Below, in pieces: positions 23,587-30,997 of a stretch of 41,543 bases of DNA. The stretch is from an uncultured Lachnospiraceae bacterium (GTDB taxonomy: Bacteria > Bacillota > Clostridia > Lachnospirales > Lachnospiraceae). Position numbers and translations under genes: made by a program. The DNA lies in assembly GCA_910585605.1 (NCBI GenBank), contig CAJUFL010000031.1:1-41543 (forward strand), in the 5' to 3' direction. The notes beneath the pieces were generated by a model. That model had not been told where the DNA came from and did no database searches. It saw only the letters and a list, made by a program, of their open reading frames with translations. The stretch's first letter is position 1, and each line of letters opens with the position of its first letter.

Positions 23587-24126
23587 ATGAAGTTTGTATG
23601 TAATGTATGTGGCTATGTATATGAAGGTGACCAGGCTCCGGAGTCTTGTCCGGTTTGTAAAGCACCGGCTGAGAAATTTTCGGCTATGGAGGGTGACCGC
23701 ACATGGGCAGCAGAGCATGTAGTTGGAGTGGCACAGGGTGTCAGTGAAGATATCCTTGCTGATTTAAGAGCGAATTTTGAAGGTGAATGCTCAGAGGTTG
23801 GAATGTATCTTGCAATGGCGAGAGTTGCTCATAGAGAAGGATATCCTGAGATTGGTCTTTATTGGGAGAAGGCTGCTTATGAAGAGGCTGAACATGCTGC
23901 CAAGTTTGCAGAACTTCTGGGTGAAGTTGTAACAGATTCCACAAAGAAGAATCTGGAAATGAGAGTAGATGCTGAGAACGGTGCTACAGCTGGCAAATTT
24001 GATCTTGCAAAGCGTGCAAAGGCTGCAAACCTTGACGCAATTCATGATACTGTACATGAGATGGCTCGTGATGAGGCAAGACATGGAAAAGCATTTGAAG
24101 GTCTCTTAAAGAGATATTTTGGATAA
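23587..24126 (+). CDS. Reverse rubrerythrin (NADH peroxidase component)
   Basis: The domain order is reversed relative to classical rubrerythrin: an N-terminal rubredoxin domain (C5, C8, C21, C24: CNVCGYVYEG...CPVCKAP), then a four-helix ferritin-like diiron domain with EEAEH (near 99-103) and HEMARDEARH (157-166). It reduces hydrogen peroxide with electrons from NADH via a reductase and protects anaerobes from oxygen. The length of 179 aa is normal. AAAAGGAGATAAAATT precedes the ATG. It is monocistronic, with its own promoter and a 3' hairpin. Confidence 0.95.
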   Translation: MKFVCNVCGYVYEGDQAPESCPVCKAPAEKFSAMEGDRTWAAEHVVGVAQGVSEDILADLRANFEGECSEVGMYLAMARVAHREGYPEIGLYWEKAAYEEAEHAAKFAELLGEVVTDSTKKNLEMRVDAENGATAGKFDLAKRAKAANLDAIHDTVHEMARDEARHGKAFEGLLKRYFG

Positions 24127-24151
24127 AAAAGACATTATCTTATTTTTGTCA

Positions 24152-24168
24152 GGTCATCTGTGATGACC
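24152..24168 (+). other. Perfect short hairpin in the rubrerythrin 3' region
   Basis: GGTCATC (24152-24158), loop TGT, GATGACC (24162-24168): seven perfect base pairs with a three-base loop, 25 bases after the stop. There is no T run, so it is not a terminator. It precedes the larger C-rich hairpin. Confidence 0.6.
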
Positions 24169-24176
24169 ATATAGTT

Positions 24177-24255
24177 ATTGCCCTATGATGATGAAAATGA
24201 ATCCCCCCTCCCCCCTCATGGATTTATTTTCGAAACATAGGGCAATATTTTTTTT
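24177..24255 (+). terminator. Terminator hairpin with C-rich loop after rubrerythrin
   Basis: ATTGCCCTATG (24177-24187) pairs perfectly with CATAGGGCAAT (24236-24246), followed by a run of eight T. The 48-base loop contains two runs of six C separated by one T (24203-24215), flanked by T and C. Most intrinsic terminators have short loops, so this one is unusual and could be the 3' end of a regulatory RNA. Confidence 0.75.
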
Positions 24256-24326
24256 GTGCATTTTGTCATGAAAGTTCTTGTTTTTATAGAATTGGTTGTA
24301 AATACTAGAGAAAATGCCCTAAATAG

Positions 24327-24355
24327 TTGCAAAACTTCATGTTTTGGGTTACTAT
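24327..24355 (+). promoter_or_regulatory. Promoter of the DUF6465 gene
   Basis: TTGCAA (24327-24332) and TACTAT (24350-24355) are spaced by 17 bp, 71 bp before the ATG. The rest of the 24256-24425 spacer shows nothing else that could be identified. Confidence 0.5.
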
Positions 24356-24425
24356 GAACCTTGTAATAGAGTAACTTGAGACTTTTAACATACATATTCT
24401 ATGGAAAAATGGAGGAAAGATTAAC

Positions 24426-24914
24426 ATGGCAACATCAAAGAAAACTACTGCCGATCAGGTTAAGGCAGCTATGGCAAAGGTAGAGGCAGCAAAGGCAGCA
24501 GAAGCAGCAAAGGCGGATGCAAAGGCAACAGAGAAGAAAGCACCAGCAGCAAAGGCAACAAAGGCAGCAGCTGAGAAGAAGGCGCCAGCAGCAAAGACAA
24601 CAACAAAAGCAGCTGAGAAGAAGGCTCCGGCAGCAAAGACAGCAGCTGAGAAGAAAGCACCAGCAGCAAAGAAAGCTCCTGCAAAGAAGCCAGCAGTCAA
24701 GAAAGTGGCTGAGAAGAAGCCGGCAGCAGTTAAGATTACTCAGACAGTATATGTTCAGTGTTGTGGTTATGAAGTAACAACGGCTGATATTATGGAAAAG
24801 GTTATAGCTTCGGTTGATAAGAAGTCCATAAAAGAGCTTAATGTTTATGTAAAGCCGGAAGAGGGAATGGTTTATTATACTGCTGATGGTGAACAGGGAA
24901 GTGTGGAATTATAA
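24426..24914 (+). CDS. DUF6465 protein with histone-H1-like Ala/Lys/Pro repeat tail
   Basis: Residues 1-100 are low-complexity Ala, Lys, Pro and Glu with repeats of the type AEKKAPAAK, very like the tails of histone H1 or bacterial HU-extended proteins. Residues about 102-162 form a small folded domain (ITQTVYVQCCGYEVTTADIM, VYVKPEEGMVYYTADGE) that resembles DUF6465, seen mainly in Lachnospiraceae. DNA or surface binding by the basic tail is inference; function unknown. GGAGGAAAG precedes the ATG and a terminator follows, so it is a single-gene unit. Other-frame ORFs here are artefacts of the repeated codons. Confidence 0.8.
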   Translation: MATSKKTTADQVKAAMAKVEAAKAAEAAKADAKATEKKAPAAKATKAAAEKKAPAAKTTTKAAEKKAPAAKTAAEKKAPAAKKAPAKKPAVKKVAEKKPAAVKITQTVYVQCCGYEVTTADIMEKVIASVDKKSIKELNVYVKPEEGMVYYTADGEQGSVEL

Positions 24915-24943
24915 AAACTGATTTTTTGTAAAAAGCAGTTATA

Positions 24944-24982
24944 AAGCATCGGATTGAAGAGTTTTCGTTCCGGTGCTTTTTT
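24944..24982 (+). terminator. Terminator after the DUF6465 gene
   Basis: AAGCATCGGA (24944-24953) pairs with TCCGGTGCTT (24969-24978), with one G-T pair, followed by six T. Confidence 0.85.
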
Positions 24983-25098
24983 GTTGTTTCAGACTGCTTG
25001 ACATTTATATGGGGAAAGAGTAAGTTATATAAAGTGGTAACAGTAGATGTTTTGGTATTTTTTGTAATAAAAAGAATGGCAAAGATTAGGAGGATAAA

Positions 25099-25890
25099 AT
25101 GAAGTTAGGATTTATAGGCTGTGGAAATATGGCAACGGCAATTATGAAAGGAATGATCAGAAATGGTGTGTCAGCAGCACACGAGATTATCGGAGCTGAT
25201 TCGTCAGAGCAGAGTCTCAATAAAATAAAAGAAGAACTGCAGATTCAGATTACAGCAGATAATAAGGAGGCGGCACAGGCAGAAGTATTATTTCTATCGG
25301 TAAAACCCCAGTTCTATGAAACAGTAATTAATGAAATTAAGGAAGTCATAACAAAAGAGCAGCTGATTGTGACTATTGCACCGGGCAAGACACTTGAATG
25401 GCTGGGAAGACAGTTTGGCAAAGCTTTAAAGATTATCCGGACAATGCCTAACACACCGGCTCTTGTGGGAGAGGGGATAACGGCAGTCTGCTGTAATGAG
25501 AATGTTACAGAGGAAGATTTGAATAAAGCGATTGGCATGATTCAAAGTTTTGGGAAATGCGAAGTAGTTCCGGAACATTTAATGGATGTTGTTACTTCTG
25601 TCAGCGGAAGTTCCCCTGCCTATGTGTTTATGTTTATCGAAGCAATGGCAGATGCTGCTGTGGCAGATGGCATGTCACGGAACCAGGCATATAAATTTGC
25701 GGCACAGGCAGTTTTGGGAAGTGCCAAAATGGTACTTGAAACAGGAAAGCACCCAGGAGAGTTAAAGGATATGGTATGTTCACCCGGGGGAACTACGATA
25801 GAGGCTGTCCGTGTTCTGGAAGAAAAGGGAATGCGAAGTGCAATATTTGAGGCAATGAAAGCCTGTACGAAAAAAGCAAAGGGGATGTAG
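25099..25890 (+). CDS. proC: Pyrroline-5-carboxylate reductase
   Basis: ProC reduces pyrroline-5-carboxylate to proline with NAD(P)H. It starts with the Rossmann motif LGFIGCGNMATAI, has TMPNTPALVGEGIT and the C-terminal signature region DMVCSPGGTTIEAVRVLEEKGMRSA. The length of 263 aa is normal. AGGAGGATAAA precedes the ATG. TTGACA at 24998-25003 may be a -35, but no convincing -10 was found. No other proline gene is adjacent. Confidence 0.96.
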   Translation: MKLGFIGCGNMATAIMKGMIRNGVSAAHEIIGADSSEQSLNKIKEELQIQITADNKEAAQAEVLFLSVKPQFYETVINEIKEVITKEQLIVTIAPGKTLEWLGRQFGKALKIIRTMPNTPALVGEGITAVCCNENVTEEDLNKAIGMIQSFGKCEVVPEHLMDVVTSVSGSSPAYVFMFIEAMADAAVADGMSRNQAYKFAAQAVLGSAKMVLETGKHPGELKDMVCSPGGTTIEAVRVLEEKGMRSAIFEAMKACTKKAKGM

Positions 25891-25952
25891 AAAATAGGCA
25901 GGAAATAATTTTGCAATGCAAAATTAATTATATAAATAAGGAGGACAGGATT

Positions 25953-26633
25953 ATGCAGTATGAAATTGTAGGAAAGACAGTACCAGCAGTTGAAGTGACA
26001 CTGGACAGAGGAGAATGCATGTATACCCAGAGTGGTGGAATGGTATGGCAGACCGAAGGAATTGAAATGAAGACCAATACAAAGGGTGGTCTTATGAAAG
26101 GCCTTGGAAGGATGCTGTCGGGTGAATCATTATTTATGGCTACATATTCATCCACGAGAGATGGGGCTAAAATAGCCTTTGGTTCCACAGTTCCGGGTGA
26201 TGTGATTCCGGTTAATCTGACAGGAACTCCAGGTATCATTGCACAAAAGAGGGCATTTTTATGTGCACAGGAAGGTGTGGATGTGACCATTACACTTACC
26301 AAGAAATTTTCAGCCGGATTATTTGGCGGAGAAGGTTTCATTTTACAGGATATCAGCGGTAACGGTTATGCATTTTTAGAGGTGGATGGTGATCAGGTAG
26401 TAAAAGAACTGGGACCTGGTGAAGTGATAAAAGTAGATACTGGTAATGTGGTGGCTTTTGATAAAACTGTCAAATATGAGATTGAGACAGTAAAGGGACT
26501 TGGCAATATTTTCTTTGGTGGTGAGGGATTATTCCTCACAAGACTTACAGGACCGGGACGTGTAGTTTTGCAGACACAAAACTTTAATGATTTTGCAGGG
26601 CGTATCATTACCATGATGCCAAGCAGGGGATAA
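25953..26633 (+). CDS. AIM24 / TIGR00266 family protein
   Basis: A 226-aa beta-rich protein with family-typical blocks: MQYEIVGKTVPAVEVTL, CMYTQSGGMVWQTEGIEM, GGLMKGLGRMLSGESLF, FGSTVPGDVIPV, and the C-terminal GEGLFLTRLTGPGRVVLQT. Bacterial members have a jelly-roll fold and unknown function. AAGGAGG is eleven bases before ATG 25953; the upstream ATG at 25911 lies inside the leader and is rejected. Confidence 0.9.
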   Translation: MQYEIVGKTVPAVEVTLDRGECMYTQSGGMVWQTEGIEMKTNTKGGLMKGLGRMLSGESLFMATYSSTRDGAKIAFGSTVPGDVIPVNLTGTPGIIAQKRAFLCAQEGVDVTITLTKKFSAGLFGGEGFILQDISGNGYAFLEVDGDQVVKELGPGEVIKVDTGNVVAFDKTVKYEIETVKGLGNIFFGGEGLFLTRLTGPGRVVLQTQNFNDFAGRIITMMPSRG

Positions 26634-26645
26634 TATTATTTTCGC

Positions 26646-26687
26646 AGGCAGCTTGAATTCCCAAGGGAAGCAGGCTGCCTTTTTTTG
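26646..26687 (+). terminator. Terminator after the AIM24 gene
   Basis: AGGCAGC (26646-26652) pairs with GCTGCCT (26674-26680), with an inner TTCCC/GGGAA stem, followed by a T run to 26687. Confidence 0.85.
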
Positions 26688-26745
26688 TTCCATAAAAAGA
26701 TGACCAAGTATTATGAATAGATTAGTATTGAAATAATTTTAGTAC

Positions 26746-26774
26746 TTGACATAACCTAGTAATGGGTATATTAT
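26746..26774 (+). promoter_or_regulatory. Promoter of the padR operon with candidate operator
   Basis: TTGACA (26746-26751) and TATTAT (26769-26774) are spaced by 17 bp. Within the spacer, ACCTAGTAATGGGT (26754-26767) is an imperfect palindrome that would suit autoregulation by the PadR protein encoded next; that link is inference. Confidence 0.6.
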
Positions 26775-26822
26775 AATACATGAAGATAAGATGAGGGCTA
26801 AGACCAGAAATGAGGTGAAGAA

Positions 26823-27137
26823 GTGAATGCACAATTTAAGAAGGGTGTTTTAGAGCTGATTGTATTAAAATCAGTTATCCATCAGGATATGTATGGCTAT
26901 GAATTGGTGGAAGAGGTTTCTAAAGTCGTGGATGTGAATGAGGGGACAATTTATCCGCTGTTAAAGCGTTTGACTAACGAGCATTACTTTGAAACCTATT
27001 TGAAAGAATCTACAGAAGGTCCCCCTAGAAAATATTATCATATTACGGCAACGGGGATTTTATATCAGAATGGGCTGGAGCAAGAATGGAATGATTTTTC
27101 AAAACGTGTGGGTGATTTTTTAAAGGAGAAAAAATAA
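26823..27137 (+). CDS. PadR family transcriptional regulator
   Basis: A 104-aa winged-helix protein with the PadR pattern: LELIVLKSVIHQDMYGYELVEEV, then VNEGTIYPLLKRLTNEHYFETY and GPPRKYYHITATG. It typically represses its own operon and that of a membrane or transport module in response to a small molecule or envelope state. The start is GTG at 26823, preceded by GAGGTG. Its stop shares one base with the next ATG (TAATG), a translational coupling. Confidence 0.93.
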   Translation: MNAQFKKGVLELIVLKSVIHQDMYGYELVEEVSKVVDVNEGTIYPLLKRLTNEHYFETYLKESTEGPPRKYYHITATGILYQNGLEQEWNDFSKRVGDFLKEKK

Positions 27138-27994
27138 TGAAAAAGGAAGAATTTTTGACAAAATTAAGAAAGAATCTCTCTGTTTTAGAAGAGAAAGAAG
27201 TTCAGGATATTGTAGAAGAGTATGAGCAGCATATTGATATGAAAATGAAAGGCGGGCTGTCTGAAGAAGAGGCAATTCGTGATTTTGGAGATCTGACAGA
27301 ACTGACTGCCGGCATTTTAGAAGCATATCATGTAAAAGCAAATTATAATGCTGAGAAGAAGAATATTGATTTTGAAAAAGTAAAAGAAGAGAGTAAAAAG
27401 GCAACGGAAAAAGCGACCAGTGCAATCGGAAAAGGTGCGGAAACCGCTGGTAAGTGGGGAGTGCGTCAGGCGAAAAAACTGTGGAATATGCTGAAGAAAC
27501 CATATAACAGGTTAAAAGAGGGTATGCGTATCAGCAGGGATAAAAAGAAAGGTTGTGGATTTTTTGGGAAGCTTTGGATGCTGGTATTAGGCTTTATTAA
27601 TATACTCTGGAGGCTTGCCATATGGGCTGTGCGCCTGTTCTGGAATCTGTTCTGGTTATTTTTCGGTATTATGTCAGGTATTTGTACTCTTGGATGCATC
27701 TTTTTATTTGGAGCATTGATTGTTTTGCTGGTGATGGGATATCCGCTTGCAGGGGCAACCATGGTGATGATAGGCAGCGGTATAACAAGCACGGCCATGA
27801 CATTACTTTGCTTTTCACTTGTTAAGAGAAAAGGTAAGAAGGATACGAAAGATGTGACAAAGGATTCGGATGAAAGTGGTTCCCATGCCGGAGATTTAGA
27901 GGAAACAGAAGAAGACTGGGAATATCCGAAAGATGCAAAGGTGAAGAAAGTTATGGTAATAAATGCAGGTGAGGAGGTGTTGAACCATGCGTAA
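27137..27994 (+). CDS. DUF1700/HAAS-domain membrane protein
   Basis: A 285-aa protein. The N-terminal 70 residues are the HAAS/DUF1700 module (KEEFLTKLRKNLSVLEEKEVQDIVEEYEQH, then GLSEEEAIRDFGD). A charged linker follows, then two to three TM segments (about 148-235) and an acidic tail. HAAS modules occur with PadR regulators and envelope proteins, as here. It overlaps the PadR stop by one base and the next gene by eight bases, so the three form one operon. Confidence 0.9.
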   Translation: MKKEEFLTKLRKNLSVLEEKEVQDIVEEYEQHIDMKMKGGLSEEEAIRDFGDLTELTAGILEAYHVKANYNAEKKNIDFEKVKEESKKATEKATSAIGKGAETAGKWGVRQAKKLWNMLKKPYNRLKEGMRISRDKKKGCGFFGKLWMLVLGFINILWRLAIWAVRLFWNLFWLFFGIMSGICTLGCIFLFGALIVLLVMGYPLAGATMVMIGSGITSTAMTLLCFSLVKRKGKKDTKDVTKDSDESGSHAGDLEETEEDWEYPKDAKVKKVMVINAGEEVLNHA

Positions 27995-28649
27995 AATTTA
28001 TAAGATTGTTGGAAGTATGCTTGTCATAGGGGTATTGATAGCGGGAATCGGAAGTGGTGTGGCATTTGCAGAATATAGTGCTTTTGAATATGGAGGAGAA
28101 ACCGTTCTGGAAGGCAGTGAGCGGTTTACAAAAACATTAAAATATAAAGTATCTGTAAATGGAGATACGTCAAAGGAGACTGAAGAATCGGAAGAAATAA
28201 CGGAAGTATCATCGGAGGAAACAGAACGTGAGGCTGAAACTTCCAATACAGAAAAGGTAAGAGAATATAAGCAGGATAAAGAAGCAGAGGGGAAAAAGGT
28301 TTTGGGTATCGCACTGGATCATTTTTACACGGTGGTAGAAGATCCTTCCGTGCCAAAGGATATGGTTTACTTCGAAATTTCATATTTATCGGATAATCAG
28401 GATGTGAAACCAGAGATTATAACACAGTATCTTATGGGAACAGAGGAGTTTATTCATGTAGACTGTGGTTTTCAGTATAATGATTTTCGGGCTCTGATAA
28501 GGGCAAAGGATTTGATCTTATCTGATTTAAAAAATCATAAAATCAGTGAGTATCAGATAGACCGCATAGAGTCTATTGAGGTTCAGGTAAATCCGGAGGC
28601 GGATTTTGATTTATCCATCAATGGAGATCGATTTGAAAACGATTATTAA
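27987..28649 (+). CDS. Secreted or membrane-anchored protein of the PadR operon, function unknown
   Basis: A 220-aa protein. A signal peptide or N-terminal anchor (IVGSMLVIGVLIAGIGSGVAFA) is followed by a short fold and a Glu/Ser/Thr-rich linker (about 55-90), then a folded C-terminal domain of mixed strands. It is positioned where PadR-DUF1700 operons often carry a DUF4097-type adhesin-like protein, but no clear match is claimed. GAGGAGG precedes the ATG, which overlaps the previous gene. A strong bidirectional terminator follows. Confidence 0.75.
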   Translation: MRKIYKIVGSMLVIGVLIAGIGSGVAFAEYSAFEYGGETVLEGSERFTKTLKYKVSVNGDTSKETEESEEITEVSSEETEREAETSNTEKVREYKQDKEAEGKKVLGIALDHFYTVVEDPSVPKDMVYFEISYLSDNQDVKPEIITQYLMGTEEFIHVDCGFQYNDFRALIRAKDLILSDLKNHKISEYQIDRIESIEVQVNPEADFDLSINGDRFENDY

Positions 28650-28651
28650 GA

Positions 28652-28700
28652 AAAGTGCTGTCGCATTAAAGTTTTATTCTTCATGCGACAGCACTTTTTT
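28652..28700. terminator. Bidirectional terminator between convergent genes
   Basis: A perfect 15-bp stem: AAAGTGCTGTCGCAT (28652-28666) pairs with ATGCGACAGCACTTT (28683-28697), with T run on the plus strand and A run on the other. It serves the PadR operon and the amt gene. A related but imperfect hairpin occurs at 33390-33448. Confidence 0.9.
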
Positions 28701-28720
28701 ATGAATATTATTTTTTTAGA

Positions 28721-30463
28721 TTAATTTTCACCCTGTAATGCAGCAAAACCTTCCTCGCCGGTTCTTACTTTGATAACATTTTCCACATCATATACGAAAA
28801 TCTTACCATCGCCGATATTTCCGGTATAAAGAGCTTTTTTAGCAGCGTCCACAACAGCGGTAACCGGTACGGCACTTACGATAACCTCCACTTTAACCTT
28901 GGGAAGGAGAACGACATCTATTTCGGCACCACGGTACATCTTAGCAGCACCTTTTTGGATACCGCAGCCAAGCACCTGGGTTACGGTGATGCCGGACACG
29001 CCGATCGTATTTAAGGCGGTCTTTAAATCATCAAATTTACTCTGTCTGCAAAGAATCGTAACCTTTGAAATCTTAGGTGTTTCTCCATTGGCAGGAACAG
29101 ATGTCTTATATGCGACAGGGACTGCTTCGTCGGTAGAAACGGGAGCAGTATTTACCGGAGTCAGATCATCAGCCATACTGCCTAAAAATACGCTTCTTTC
29201 CGGTGAAGACATAAAGTCGGAATATGCGTTTGCAAGATTATGTTCTGTACTGTCAAGACCAAGTACCTCTTCTTCTTCCGTAACCCGGAGACCAATGGTG
29301 TGTTTGATTACCTGAAAAACAATGATCATGGTAACGGTTACCCAGGCAATCACACTGATGACACCCAGTGCCTGAATACCAAGTAAATGTGCATCACCTC
29401 CGGTAAATAAGCCTTTCCATTCTGTTCCGGCACCATCTGAGAACAGTCCTACACAGATTGTACCAAGGGCACCGTTCATGCCGTGAACACCAACGGCACC
29501 AACAGGATCGTCTATTTTTAATACCTTATCTACGAATTCAATGCCAAATACTACTACAAATCCGGAAAGGATACCAATAATGGCAGCTGATGTTGGTGAT
29601 ACGGTATCACAGCCCGCAGTAATGGCAACCAGACCCGCAAGAGAACCGTTTAGTGTCATGGAAACATCAGGTTTTTTATAACGAATCCATGTGATAAGCA
29701 TAACGGTAAGGGTAGCTACGGCAGCAGCTAAGTTAGTAGTGATAAAAATTTTGCCGGCAGATACAAGGGCGTCACCTTCCATGGAAACAGTGGAAGCTCC
29801 GTTAAAACCAAACCAGCAGAACCAGAGAACAAATACACCAAGAGCACCAAGTGTCAGACTGTGTCCGGGAATTGCTCTTGCACGGCCGTCCTTATGGTAT
29901 TTACCGATACGTGGTCCAAGGATGGAAGCACCGATAAATGCAGCAACACCTCCTACCATATGTACAGCAGTAGAACCGGCAAAGTCATGAAATCCCATCT
30001 GGGCTAACCAGCCTCCACCCCAGATCCAGTGACCGGAAACCGGGTAAACAACCAGACTGATCATTAAGCTGTAAATACAGTAAGAAATAAACTTGGTTCT
30101 TTCTGCCATGGCACCGGATACGATTGTGGCAGCAGTTGCACAAAATACGGTCTGAAAGATTAAGAATGCCCAGAACGGAACCCCATCAGGACACATTGCG
30201 TTTCCGTAGTTGCTTTCGGATGCAATTCCTCCGATTGTTCCGATGATACCTCCGTTACCAGTATTGCCAAACATCAGACCAAAGCCAATTAACCAGAATA
30301 TCGGTGTACCAATTGAAAAATCCATTAGATTTTTCATAATAATATTACCTGCATTTTTTGCTCTTGTAAAACCGGTCTCCACCATTGCAAAACCGGCCTG
30401 CATAAAGAATACGAGTGCGGCACCAACCAGCACCCAGATTGTGTTAACAGCAGAATACTCCAT
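28721..30463 (-). CDS. Ammonium transporter fused to a C-terminal P-II (GlnB/GlnK) domain
   Basis: The first 410 residues or so are an Amt channel of about eleven TM segments (AMAERTKFISY, GHWIWGGGWLAQMGFHDFAGSTAVHMVGG, GVHGMNGALGTI with the pore histidine). After a cytoplasmic linker, roughly the last 115 residues form a P-II domain (KVTILCRQSKFDDLKTALN, YRGAEIDVVLLPKVKVEVIV, IGDGKIFVYDVENVIKVRTGE). P-II domains gate the channel by binding ATP and 2-oxoglutarate. The T-loop reads YRGAEI: the uridylylation tyrosine of YRGAEY is isoleucine, so that modification is unlikely. ATG at 30463 follows AGGAGG; the GTG at 30472 is rejected. 580 aa. Confidence 0.95.
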   Translation of the reverse strand: MEYSAVNTIWVLVGAALVFFMQAGFAMVETGFTRAKNAGNIIMKNLMDFSIGTPIFWLIGFGLMFGNTGNGGIIGTIGGIASESNYGNAMCPDGVPFWAFLIFQTVFCATAATIVSGAMAERTKFISYCIYSLMISLVVYPVSGHWIWGGGWLAQMGFHDFAGSTAVHMVGGVAAFIGASILGPRIGKYHKDGRARAIPGHSLTLGALGVFVLWFCWFGFNGASTVSMEGDALVSAGKIFITTNLAAAVATLTVMLITWIRYKKPDVSMTLNGSLAGLVAITAGCDTVSPTSAAIIGILSGFVVVFGIEFVDKVLKIDDPVGAVGVHGMNGALGTICVGLFSDGAGTEWKGLFTGGDAHLLGIQALGVISVIAWVTVTMIIVFQVIKHTIGLRVTEEEEVLGLDSTEHNLANAYSDFMSSPERSVFLGSMADDLTPVNTAPVSTDEAVPVAYKTSVPANGETPKISKVTILCRQSKFDDLKTALNTIGVSGITVTQVLGCGIQKGAAKMYRGAEIDVVLLPKVKVEVIVSAVPVTAVVDAAKKALYTGNIGDGKIFVYDVENVIKVRTGEEGFAALQGEN

Positions 30464-30530
30464 AACACACACCTCCTAAAAATGTTAATGCTGAAACATT
30501 TCCCATTGTAAGAGCGGTTTTTCAAATAGA

Positions 30531-30553
30531 TTTATGAACCGCAGATTCATAAA
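30531..30553. other. Perfect hairpin in the amt leader
   Basis: TTTATGAA (30531-30538) and TTCATAAA (30546-30553) form eight perfect pairs with a seven-base loop, about 70 bases before the amt start on the minus strand. No function is assigned. Confidence 0.5.
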
Positions 30554-30610
30554 AATAAAAAATGCCTGTATCATCTCCTGAAAAATTTTTGAAATGATGA
30601 ACAGACACCG

Positions 30611-30640
30611 TTGTCTTATGGGGAAATCCCTCATTATAAA
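30611..30640 (+). promoter_or_regulatory. Possible plus-strand promoter before the folded element
   Basis: TTGTCT (30611-30616) and TATAAA (30635-30640) are spaced by 18 bp. Transcription would start about where the folded element begins (30653). Moderate match only. Confidence 0.35.
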
Positions 30641-30652
30641 GTTAAGCAGTAT

Positions 30653-30753
30653 ATCTTATAAATTGATGTCAGGGTCAAAAGCAGTAGCAATCCGTAGCAT
30701 CAGCTGGGGGAAAATACCTTTTGTCCTCAACATCATAAATGGAATTATAAGAT
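30653..30753. ncRNA. Unidentified 101-nt folded RNA element between amt and the AraC gene
   Basis: Three nested helices are readable: ATCTTATAA/TTATAAGAT (30653-30661 with 30745-30753), TGATGT/ACATCA (30664-30669 with 30730-30735), and AGGG-T-CAAAAG/CTTTTGTCCT (30671-30681 with 30718-30727, one bulged T). They enclose an apical region with a repeated GTAGC block. It could be transcribed as part of the amt leader (minus) or as a separate RNA (plus), with a terminator hairpin at 30754-30790. No known riboswitch consensus was recognised on either strand. Confidence 0.6.
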
Positions 30754-30790
30754 AAAAAGGGGCATCGCAGATTCATTGCGAAGCCCCTTT
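30754..30790 (-). terminator. Terminator-like hairpin in the amt upstream region
   Basis: AAAGGGGC (30756-30763) pairs with GCCCCTTT (30783-30790), continued by TCGCA/TGCGA. On the minus strand it ends in five U (A30754-30758), about 45 bases into the predicted amt transcript, so it could attenuate amt. On the plus strand it has only three T before GCTTTC and is a weaker terminator. Confidence 0.6.
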
Positions 30791-30807
30791 GCTTTCAATA
30801 CGTTTTT

Positions 30808-30835
30808 ATTATACTTAAGAAAATGAAATTGTCAA
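30808..30835 (-). promoter_or_regulatory. Promoter of the amt gene
   Basis: On the minus strand, TTGACA (complement of 30830-30835) and TATAAT (complement of 30808-30813) are spaced by 16 bp. Both boxes match the consensus perfectly. The resulting leader is about 340 nt and contains the hairpin and folded element. Confidence 0.75.
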
Positions 30836-30997
30836 CACCTAAAATAAAATTTTTTTACAGAAAGCAAAAAAATATTGTAAAAACAGATAGATAATGTTAA
30901 TTTAATTAAGAAAAGGAAGAGTTGATAGATGTAAGACGGATGGAAATAAATATGTCAGATAGTGATGCGAAGTTTTGATCATAAAGTGAAAGGATAG

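Noticed and set aside
24203..24215. C6TC6 tract as a G-quadruplex on the minus strand
   Set aside because: Only two G runs are present; an intramolecular quadruplex normally needs four.
24455..24777. Leu-rich and Gln/Arg-rich ORFs overlapping the DUF6465 gene
   Set aside because: They arise from reading the GCA/AAG repeat in other frames or on the other strand.
24998..25026. TTGACA with TAAGTT as the proC promoter
   Set aside because: The -35 is perfect but the -10 at 17-bp spacing matches only in part, and the better TATATA is at a spacing of about 21 bp.
30653..30753. Folded element as SRP RNA or 6S RNA
   Set aside because: It lacks the SRP domain IV tetraloop region and is too short for typical 6S RNA, although the long hairpin shape is similar.
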